This document shows, piece after piece, positions 9,201 to 14,880 of a stretch of 64,000 nucleotides of DNA. Below the pieces are notes generated by a model. The model was not told the DNA's origin. It saw only the letters and a program-made list of their open reading frames with translations, and searched no databases. The position numbers and the translations under genes are program-made. Location of the stretch: NCBI GenBank assembly GCA_038216465.1, contig JBBQQC010000001.1, positions 496,001 to 560,000 of the forward strand, in the 5' to 3' direction. The DNA comes from JACCZX01 sp038216465 (GTDB taxonomy: Bacteria; Pseudomonadota; Gammaproteobacteria; Burkholderiales; Burkholderiaceae_F). The number at the start of each line of letters is the position of its first letter. Position 1 is the stretch's first letter.

Positions 9201-9553
9201 GCCCTGCGCCCCGCGCCGTCGACCACGGTCAGCGTCACGTTGCGCAACCCGCCAGTGGCGAATACATGCGCGATCGTCTGCCCGCCCCCACGCTGACCGT
9301 CGCCAAAGTCCCATGCGTAGGTAAGCGCGGTGCCGTTGGGTGAGGTCGAGCCGCTCGCATCGAACGCGATCGGCACATTCGCTGCAGCCGTGTCGCTGGC
9401 GCTGAATGCCGCGGTCGGCGTGTTCGCCGGCGGGACTAACGGCGGCGTCGGCGGCGGAGAGACGGATGGAAGCGGCGCCGATGAATCACTGCCTCCGCAT
9501 GCGGTGAATGCAATGGTGGAAAGCAGGCAAGAGATCAGCAAAAGGCGGCGCAT
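6224..9553 (-). CDS. large surface lipoprotein with PKD domain and tandem repeat region
   Basis: 1109 residues from ATG 9553 (CAGGAGT upstream). The lipoprotein signal ends FTAC at Cys19, followed by a proline/serine-rich linker. A PKD domain (about residues 48-135, with YAWDFGDG and VTLTVVDGAG) is followed by a carboxypeptidase-regulatory-like beta domain (about 140-220), a beta-rich central region and a PPC-like segment (about 540-650). The C-terminal third has repeats resembling RFDAGGNPVVG plus VYRFDGTTW, a beta-propeller-like pattern. It is probably anchored in the outer membrane and exposed to the periplasm or cell surface, for binding or sensing. It is divergent from the ECF sigma gene and has that cluster's promoter motif upstream. 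Ligand and role are unknown. Confidence 0.85.
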   Translation of the reverse strand: MRRLLLISCLLSTIAFTACGGSDSSAPLPSVSPPPTPPLVPPANTPTAAFSASDTAAANVPIAFDASGSTSPNGTALTYAWDFGDGQRGGGQTIAHVFATGGLRNVTLTVVDGAGRRASQSKSITVSVAAPPSAMINAQVAVKTVDGVAIDGVTVIPIGGGAGSALTDAMGKASLTLGMGAPVSLKLSKSGYADQFATLQLPSSAGTDAYVEATMRTRDVAQTLADAAAGGTVSGRDGATLTLPANALVNDAGTAVNGPVQISVTPVDVTLAAAGGFPGQFEGIRPDGASTPIVSFGTTEFVLTAGGSPVQIAAGAQATIELPIYAERQLDGTPLAVGASVPLWSLDETTGLWIQEGSGTIIASAFAPSGLALRASVSHLSWWNADIGFDPYGPQPKCVYDTDIGMPGAADTFATATICNMLAEIDRGLGTSPAPARFVRALADPLAPRIAAFARRDVLPITGGRTIPVPANVNIALSASALNGTWSGRTIVNGPVGVQAEVLIKMRPLQSTGPAPEAITLPFDSTRSLQLNQTARYSFSGVVPKYARITASRGAASNMDGTVRLLRGATVLGSANFGVSQGQMIVALPANDTYIIEVVGTANAPGAYRLQAELLGGEVTEALAFPFDITKSLPAFTVYRGGFAVAQTGALYLAHRRMNTGAAQQLRMTGPSGNTVLDLPTATAGDTFATVAVPAAGNYAFSVQPQNGAAGDFHSMAEPTSWLPVAPTLPIESAFGIIDLIADRNGAPLLAYIRDVVGVNAYSVQLRRFNGTSWDVAASELIIDRPCTGYGTSIGFTVDASNNPIVVYNQVLPSGNGAHVMARRYSGGAWAPIGPNGGELPNVSAFSGTCPKPVVRIDAGGAPLVAYGAYIGSNGVYVQRFDGANWVDLAAGPVQSTIYPSFDLNVDASGRPVLIVSDSSALVTRAYRFAATAWQALGQNSGTLPLTAELREVYAPRIRFDAGGNPVVGFTASVTITPGIFTSGVAVYRFDGTTWSTTGGFRAALTDYVSNVDSMGFEVVNGDAVLSISNTTSGGASNYPIVQKNTAAGWTPIGLNKGEVPQFTQHGLTTSYGLTTRLLFVGGTLYLTLVENPGNGGGQRIVLLKKVGN

Positions 9554-9626
9554 CGAGACTCCTGGTGGCAACGATCGATCGAATGCAAGCGACGCCTCGA
9601 CTCGAAGCCGAAGCACGCTCGCACCG

Positions 9627-9658
9627 GTAAGTACGGGAACGCCCGCTAATACCGGCCA
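9627..9658 (-). promoter_or_regulatory. cluster-specific ECF-type promoter of the lipoprotein gene
   Basis: On the minus strand TGGCCGG (9652-9658) is followed by 15 bases and CCGTACTTAC (9627-9636). The first seven bases match the kinase, PAP2 and small-protein promoters at six or seven positions and the spacer length is identical; the second half is slightly diverged. A start about 10 bases downstream would leave a leader of roughly 65 bases before ATG 9553. Inferred target of the adjacent ECF sigma factor. Confidence 0.6.
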
Positions 9659-9707
9659 CGCATCTTCGGCAAATGGGCCGTTGCCGCCTGTCGAAAATTC
9701 GACAACA

Positions 9708-9736
9708 CCACCGTGTCGAGGCGCGTGACACGGTGG
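9708..9736 (+). promoter_or_regulatory. perfect inverted repeat in front of the ECF sigma gene
   Basis: CCACCGTGTC and GACACGGTGG form perfect 10-base arms around a 9-base centre, 24 bases upstream of the chosen sigma start codon. No T-run follows, so it is not a classical terminator. It could be an operator or an RNA stem that limits sigma translation. A second small palindrome, TGTCGAA-AA-TTCGACA, lies at 9689-9704. Confidence 0.45.
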
Positions 9737-9759
9737 GCGGGACGGGCGAAACTCGGGGC

Positions 9760-10332
9760 GTGCCAGCCATCGACGCTCCGCTTACCCAGCTACTACAGCT
9801 CGCCGCGCAGGGCGAACGCGGCGCGCTCGACCAGGTGTTCGCGATCCTGTATCCCGAGCTGCGCAAGATCGCGCATGCACGGCTGCGCTCGCAGGGCGGC
9901 GTTGCGCACTTGGACACCACCGCGCTGGTGCATGAAAGCTTTCTGAAGCTGATCGATTCAGCAGATCTGTTGCTGACCGATCGCAAACACTTCTTCGCTT
10001 ATGCGGCCAAGACGATGCGCAACATAATCATCGACTTCGCACGCGAACAACTGGCCGAGCGGCGTGGCGGCGGTGCCGAACCGCTGCAGCTCAATACCGA
10101 GCTGGCCAACCAAGTTGGCAGCGACGCTGGTGGCAGAACGCTGCTGCAGGTCAACGACACGCTATTGGCGCTGGAGGCGGTCGACCCGACACTGGCGCAG
10201 ATCGTCGAGATGCGTTACTTCGCGGGTTACAGTGAGACCGAAGTGGCCGAGCTGATGGGAACGTCGGAACGCACGGTCCGCCGTCAGTGGGAAAAAGCGC
10301 GCGCATTCCTGCTGGCGTCGTTGCAGCAGTAA
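9760..10332 (+). CDS. ECF RNA polymerase sigma factor (TIGR02999/ECF43-like, kinase-linked)
   Basis: 190 residues if started at GTG 9760, which places PLTQLLQLAAQGERGALDQ at the family N-terminus; GTG 9733 and a farther upstream ATG (9673) are alternatives. Sigma region 2 includes YPELRKIAHARL, LDTTALVHESFLKL and FFAYAAKTMRNIIIDFAR; region 4 has IVEMRYFAGYSETEVAELMG and a helix ending RTVRRQWEKARAFL. Where ordinary ECF factors carry acidic residues in region 2.2, this one has Thr53-Thr54, as in sigma factors activated by Ser/Thr kinase phosphorylation (the EcfP/PknT pair of Vibrio parahaemolyticus). No anti-sigma gene is adjacent; a Ser/Thr kinase follows 54 bases downstream. Predicted to direct transcription from the four shared promoters in this cluster. 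Confidence 0.88.
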   Translation: MPAIDAPLTQLLQLAAQGERGALDQVFAILYPELRKIAHARLRSQGGVAHLDTTALVHESFLKLIDSADLLLTDRKHFFAYAAKTMRNIIIDFAREQLAERRGGGAEPLQLNTELANQVGSDAGGRTLLQVNDTLLALEAVDPTLAQIVEMRYFAGYSETEVAELMGTSERTVRRQWEKARAFLLASLQQ

Positions 10333-10343
10333 ATTCCGACAAC

Positions 10344-10375
10344 TGACCGGAAGCGGCGCCGCTTTCCGTATGTTC
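10344..10375 (+). promoter_or_regulatory. cluster-specific ECF-type promoter of the kinase gene
   Basis: TGACCGG (10344-10350), a 15-base spacer, then CCGTATGTTC (10366-10375). The spacer contains the perfect palindrome AAGCGGCGCCGCTT. The kinase ATG is only 11 bases past the second element, so the transcript would be leaderless or nearly so, unless the kinase is also read from the sigma gene. It matches the promoter in front of the small membrane protein at 14190-14221 in 16 of 17 defined bases. Confidence 0.65.
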
Positions 10376-10386
10376 AAGGCAACTCT

Positions 10387-13300
10387 ATGCAAGTTTCTGC
10401 GACCACCTGGGGCACGTTATCGAAGCTGCTGGATGAAGCGCTCGATTTAGAGCCACCGGCACGCGCGGTGTGGTTTGCGCAGTTAAGTGCGACGCAGCCG
10501 GCGTTGGCGCCCTCGGTACGCAAGCTGCTGGAAGCCCACGCGAGCAGCGAGACGGCCGATGTGCTCGCGCGCTTGCCGACGCTGGGTTCCGGCACTGCGC
10601 GCACTCGGATCAGCGCGCTGGCGGCCGGCGACCGTATCGGTCCGTATCGCCTGAAGCGCGAGCTCGGCACTGGCGGCATGGCCGATGTGTGGTTGGCCGA
10701 GCGCGCCGACGGCGCCTTTACACGCGAGGTGGCGCTGAAGCTGCCGCTGATCAATCGGCTGCGGCGCGATCTGGCGCTGCGCTTTGCACGCGAGCGCGAC
10801 ATCCTGGCGCGGCTCGAGCATCCCTATATCGCACGGCTGTACGACGCTGGCGTCACCGACGACGGCTTGCCTTACCTAGCGATGGAGTACGTCGACGGCC
10901 AGCCGATCGCGCAGTATTGCGATCAGCACCAGCTCGGTATCGAAACGCGGCTCGAGCTGTTCCGCCAGGTGCTCGACGCAGTGCAGTTCGCGCACGCCAA
11001 TCTGATCATCCACCGTGACCTGAAGCCGACCAATATTCTGGTGACGGCCGACGCGCAAGTTAGGCTGCTCGACTTCGGCATCGCCAAGCTGCTGGCCGAT
11101 GACGATACCGCGCGCGAGACGCAGCTGACGCAACTATCGGGCCGCGCCCTGACGCCTGACTACGCCAGCCCGGAGCAGATCAAGGGCGAGCCCCTGACCA
11201 TCGCCACCGATATCTACTCCCTCGGCGTCGTCCTCTATGAACTGCTGGCCGGCAGTCGACCGTATAAATTGAAAATGCAATCGGCCGCCCAGTTGGAGCA
11301 GGCCATCATCACTATCGAGCCGCAGCGTCTCAGTGGCTGCATAACTGCGCAGACCGCGCATGCCCGCTCGACAAGTCAACAGCGGCTGTTGCGCGCGCTG
11401 GCCGGCGATCTCGACACGATTGCACTGAAGGCGTTGCGCAAATCGCCTGCCGAACGTTTCCCGACGATCGCTGCATTCGCCGAGGACTTGCAGCGACACA
11501 TTGACGGCCGCCCGGTCCATGCACGGCCGGCATCCTGGAGTTACCGCACGCGCAAATTTGTGGCGCGCAACAAGCTGGCCGTCGCCGCCACCGGCGTAGT
11601 AGCGACCACGCTGGTGGTGGCCACCATCGTATCGCTGCGGCAGGCTCAGGTTGCCATCGAACAGACGACCATGGCACAGCGCGAAGCCAAGCGCGCGCAG
11701 GCGGTCCAGCGCTTCTTGCTTGATCTGTTCAAAACCAATACAGACGCGCAAGCCGATCCTGTCCGGGCACGCGAAACGACTGCGCGCGAGCTGCTCGACA
11801 TCGGCGCTGCTCGCGTCACCCAGCAGCTCAAAGACGTTCCCGAGGTGCAAGACGAGGTGCTTTCAACGTTGTCCGATATGTATCGCGCGGTCGGCCTGGA
11901 TGACAAGGTCGCGGAGATGGAGCGACAGCGCGTCGAAACGCGCCGTCAAATGTTCGGGCCGCGAGATCCACGAGTGGCCGAAGCCTTGATCGATCTGGCC
12001 CGCAGCCTGCAGTCGACGTCGGGCCGTCAACAAATACCGTCTTTGCTGGCCGAGGCAAAGTCGATCATCGACTCGCGCCCCGACACACCCGAGTACGTGC
12101 GCTCCACGCTGCTGGTCGAGATGGCGCGACTGGAGATGTATACCGCCGTCACGCAAATGCGCCAGTATGCGCACGAAGCGGCTCGACTGATCCAGCTCCC
12201 GAATGCCCGCCGCGACGAGCTCGCGACGGCTTGGCGACTCGAAGCGCGTGCCAACTACTGGCTCGGCGATTGGAGTGCCGCGGTGATACTGCACCAGCGC
12301 TCGATCGCCGAAGCGCTGAAGTCCGAGCCGGAAGGCTTCAACCTGGTGCTTTCGAACACGCTGGAATTGGCGGAAGTGCACGCACGCCGCGCAGATGTCG
12401 CAACAGCGGAGCAGCTATACCGTCGTATCGTTGAACAATCGGTTCAGCGCAACGGCGAGGGGCACGTCGACACCGTGCACGCCGAGATCCGCCTGGCTGA
12501 GTTTTTGCACACCACGTCTCGACGCGGCGAGTCGCGCCTGCTGCGCGAGGCAATTCTGAAAAAGTTAGAACAAGGCAAGGGCGGCGACACGCCAAACCTT
12601 GTGGGGTACGTCGAACGAAGCACCGCCACCACACTCTTTAACGAAGGTCTGTTCGAATCGTCAGAGCGCTGGACGTCGTCCGATCTCGAGTCGCGCCGCC
12701 GTCTCTACCCGAACAGCACCACTCTGGCAACCGCACTGTTGATCCGAGCCCGGTTGTTGATCGAGACCGGACACTACGCCGAGGCCGCGTCGTTGCTTGC
12801 CGCGGCTGCGGCCGTACGGGACGTGGCTTTCGGGCCCGGTGCTTTGCTAATCAGCAGCAGTCCGCAGGTGCTGGCTCAAGCGCGCTTGTCGATCGTGTCT
12901 GGCCGCGCGCAAGACGCGGTCGAGCCGCTGCAGAAGCTAGTCTCGGCCGCGCCTCCTGAAGGCGTACTACTTCCGATCGAGCGAGTACGCGCGCAGATCG
13001 CGCTCGCGTCAGCGTACCTGCAGCAAGATCAGACCGAGCGTGCGATCGAAGCAGCACAGTCCGCGCTCGAACAAGTGCAGCGCTCTTCGCAACGCAATTA
13101 CTACCAGACGCTCGAGGCCGATGCGGCGCTACAGCTGGGCCGCGCACAACTGCAGTCAGGCGATGTGCGCGCGGCGCAGCTCAATATCGAGCGCGGCTTG
13201 CAGCTGCGCACGGCGAACGACGATCCGAACAGCCCCTGGATCGCTGAAGCGCAGATAGCGCTGGCGCAATGCTCGATCGCGCTCGGCAATCCGGCGCAGG

Positions 13301-13437
13301 CTCGATCCTTGATTCATCGCGCAGCAGCCATCCAGGCTTCGCACAGCCAACTTGGCAGCCATTACAAGCAACCGTTGGCCGATGTACAGGCGCGCCTGCG
13401 AACCGGGCGATCGATGGCAGCCTACCAACGTCTCTGA
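10387..13437 (+). CDS. transmembrane Ser/Thr protein kinase with C-terminal TPR-like sensor
   Basis: 1016 residues. A short N-terminal helical part (about 1-75) precedes a complete PknB-type kinase: GTGGMADVW glycine loop (about 95), VALKLP lysine 118, HRDLKPTN catalytic loop (about 209), DFGIAKL (229), the APE-like YASPEQ and a DIYSLGVVLYELL segment. One transmembrane helix (about 397-418) separates it from a long, mostly helical, probably periplasmic region with TPR-like repeats (SDMYRAVG, ALIDLARSL, AEVHARRADVATAEQLY). All catalytic residues are present, so it should be active. It lies directly behind the ECF sigma gene and is the best candidate to phosphorylate it. Its 3' end overlaps the PAP2 gene by 16 bases on the other strand. 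Confidence 0.93.
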   Translation: MQVSATTWGTLSKLLDEALDLEPPARAVWFAQLSATQPALAPSVRKLLEAHASSETADVLARLPTLGSGTARTRISALAAGDRIGPYRLKRELGTGGMADVWLAERADGAFTREVALKLPLINRLRRDLALRFARERDILARLEHPYIARLYDAGVTDDGLPYLAMEYVDGQPIAQYCDQHQLGIETRLELFRQVLDAVQFAHANLIIHRDLKPTNILVTADAQVRLLDFGIAKLLADDDTARETQLTQLSGRALTPDYASPEQIKGEPLTIATDIYSLGVVLYELLAGSRPYKLKMQSAAQLEQAIITIEPQRLSGCITAQTAHARSTSQQRLLRALAGDLDTIALKALRKSPAERFPTIAAFAEDLQRHIDGRPVHARPASWSYRTRKFVARNKLAVAATGVVATTLVVATIVSLRQAQVAIEQTTMAQREAKRAQAVQRFLLDLFKTNTDAQADPVRARETTARELLDIGAARVTQQLKDVPEVQDEVLSTLSDMYRAVGLDDKVAEMERQRVETRRQMFGPRDPRVAEALIDLARSLQSTSGRQQIPSLLAEAKSIIDSRPDTPEYVRSTLLVEMARLEMYTAVTQMRQYAHEAARLIQLPNARRDELATAWRLEARANYWLGDWSAAVILHQRSIAEALKSEPEGFNLVLSNTLELAEVHARRADVATAEQLYRRIVEQSVQRNGEGHVDTVHAEIRLAEFLHTTSRRGESRLLREAILKKLEQGKGGDTPNLVGYVERSTATTLFNEGLFESSERWTSSDLESRRRLYPNSTTLATALLIRARLLIETGHYAEAASLLAAAAAVRDVAFGPGALLISSSPQVLAQARLSIVSGRAQDAVEPLQKLVSAAPPEGVLLPIERVRAQIALASAYLQQDQTERAIEAAQSALEQVQRSSQRNYYQTLEADAALQLGRAQLQSGDVRAAQLNIERGLQLRTANDDPNSPWIAEAQIALAQCSIALGNPAQARSLIHRAAAIQASHSQLGSHYKQPLADVQARLRTGRSMAAYQRL

Positions 13438-14087
13438 AGCGCCCGCCGTCGCCGCGGCGATCCCGAATCCGGGAACATCCACACGCAGAGCCAACCCGCA
13501 AGCGCTCCCGTCGGCACGTCGATAACGTGGTGCTGATACGTCGTAAGAACCGAAATGCCGATCAGCGTAAACCAGGCATACACGGCATGCCGCACCCAGC
13601 CGTGCGTGCGGCGCGCGTACAGCACCCACAGTATTACCAGGATGCTGATGTGCAGCGACGGCGTGCGGTTGTAGGGCAGATCGACCGCCGTCAGCAGTTG
13701 GAATAGAACGCCGAGCGCACCGTCAACCACCGGACGCTCGAAAATGAAGCGCTGCGGCCACACCACGAAACAAGCGACGGACAGTAGGACCACCGCGACT
13801 AGACGCGCAGTGTGGCTGTTCAGTTCGGCGCGGCTGCGGCACAGGAAGAACGACGCGATGAAAAAGCCCAAGATCGAGCCGTACGGAATGATGGTCCAGT
13901 CGACGAATGGAATCGCGTGTTCCCATCCGAACACCGCAGCACCCACATCGGCGCGCACGCTGGTCATCTGGTTTGTCAGCGAGTAGGCAGACACGAAGAA
14001 CACGCTGACGTTCGCCAGCCACAACATGGCCGTTGCTCGCAGCTTCGCCGAGCTACTAGCAGCTGCGTTGAGGTAGGAATCGTGCAT
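13422..14087 (-). CDS. PAP2-family membrane phosphatase
   Basis: 221 residues from ATG 14087 (GGAGAA upstream); an open frame extending to 14237 would cover its own promoter and is rejected. About five to six hydrophobic helices are visible. The active-site motifs of the type-2 phosphatidic acid phosphatase superfamily are recognisable: PYNRTPSLHIS and, later, TTYQHHVIDVPTG with the catalytic His and Asp. The first motif (KxxxxxxRP) is degenerate, near FIFERPVVDG. Likely substrates are lipid phosphates such as undecaprenyl diphosphate or phosphatidate in the inner membrane. It carries the cluster promoter, so it belongs to the sigma regulon. The substrate is not known. Confidence 0.85.
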   Translation of the reverse strand: MHDSYLNAAASSSAKLRATAMLWLANVSVFFVSAYSLTNQMTSVRADVGAAVFGWEHAIPFVDWTIIPYGSILGFFIASFFLCRSRAELNSHTARLVAVVLLSVACFVVWPQRFIFERPVVDGALGVLFQLLTAVDLPYNRTPSLHISILVILWVLYARRTHGWVRHAVYAWFTLIGISVLTTYQHHVIDVPTGALAGWLCVWMFPDSGSPRRRRALQRRW

Positions 14088-14125
14088 CGCGGTTCTCCGA
14101 TCGACCCCCAAAGCAGGGATTGATT

Positions 14126-14157
14126 GGACATACGGAACCGACGAGCGTGACCGGCCA
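14126..14157 (-). promoter_or_regulatory. cluster-specific ECF-type promoter of the PAP2 gene
   Basis: On the minus strand TGGCCGG (14151-14157), a 15-base spacer, and CCGTATGTCC (14126-14135). The second element is identical to that of the divergent promoter at 14212-14221. A leader of about 30 bases with GGAGAA would precede ATG 14087. Confidence 0.65.
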
Positions 14158-14189
14158 GGACGTGAATTTTCGACAGCCAGTATCCGCAA

Positions 14190-14221
14190 TGACCGGTTTC
14201 GCGCCGCCGCTCCGTATGTCC
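14190..14221 (+). promoter_or_regulatory. cluster-specific ECF-type promoter of the small membrane-protein genes
   Basis: TGACCGG (14190-14196), a 15-base spacer, and CCGTATGTCC (14212-14221). It is divergent from the PAP2 promoter, with 32 bases between the two -35-like elements. A leader of about 40 bases with TGGAGA precedes ATG 14269. Confidence 0.65.
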
Positions 14222-14268
14222 CAATGAGCGCCATCAAGCGTCTTCACCACCTCACTGGAGAACACATC

Positions 14269-14505
14269 ATGAAAGCGGATTCAATGCTGCAGAAATTGGA
14301 GGGTTATTTGGTAGTCGCGGTTGCGGTCGTGTTGGTTTCCAGCCTGGCGTTTGCGCTATCGGGCACGTTCTCACCCGAGGACTACGGCGTGGCGACGGCG
14401 CAGAAGGCTTCGGTAAAGGCGTCTGCGGCGCCTTCGCTCGAGTCGACACCCGCGGTGCTGGAGCCCGCCCTGCGCAGCCTCGACGGCATCTCGTATCACG
14501 GTTAA
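14269..14505 (+). CDS. small single-helix membrane protein of the sigma/kinase cluster
   Basis: 78 residues from ATG 14269 (TGGAGA seven bases upstream). A short positively charged N-terminus precedes one strong transmembrane helix (about residues 13-31, LVVAVAVVLVSSLAFAL) and an Ala/Ser-rich, probably periplasmic tail with SPEDYG and LRSLDGISYHG. No family is recognised. It is the first gene behind one of the shared ECF promoters. Possible roles include a kinase ligand, a regulator peptide or an envelope stress effector; these are guesses. Confidence 0.7.
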   Translation: MKADSMLQKLEGYLVVAVAVVLVSSLAFALSGTFSPEDYGVATAQKASVKASAAPSLESTPAVLEPALRSLDGISYHG

Positions 14506-14528
14506 GCCGAACAGCGACGGGAGACACT

Positions 14529-14795
14529 ATGGAATCGAAAGACAACAACGCTGCCAACGTTGCTCCGCATTGGGCCGGCCCGTGGGCGGCCGGGTGGACC
14601 GGCATGCAGAGTCACTTGGCCACCGGGGCGCAGCGCCGCCCGGCAAGCTGGATCGCCGACAACGGAAGACCCCGACTGCACACGCTGCCACCGAACGCTC
14701 GGCGCCGCCTGCAAAGAATCGGCGTTGCCGCTAGCAGCCTCGCGGCGAGCGTATGGTTGTTGGGCGGAGTCTGGGTGTTGCAAAACATAAGGTAG
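14529..14795 (+). CDS. small tail-anchored-like membrane protein
   Basis: 88 residues, ATG preceded by GGGAGA, 23 bases after the stop of the previous small gene, so both probably share the ECF-type promoter. The N-terminal 55 residues are polar and rich in W, A and R (WAGPWAAGWTGMQSH). A single hydrophobic helix (about 64-84, ASSLAASVWLLGGVWVL) ends six residues from the C-terminus, as in tail-anchored proteins. No recognised family. Its strong base composition and ribosome site support it being real. Confidence 0.6.
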   Translation: MESKDNNAANVAPHWAGPWAAGWTGMQSHLATGAQRRPASWIADNGRPRLHTLPPNARRRLQRIGVAASSLAASVWLLGGVWVLQNIR

Positions 14796-14880
14796 GGCAA
14801 CGCAGCCGGATGCATCGCCGTTGCCTCGCCGACATGATGAACGCCAGCACTACGTTTGGGTTCGCGCCTAGGCGCCTCTG

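Noticed and set aside
14148..14154. Additional TGACCGG on the plus strand near 14148
   Set aside because: No CCGTA follows at 15 bases; it overlaps the minus-strand PAP2 -35 element.
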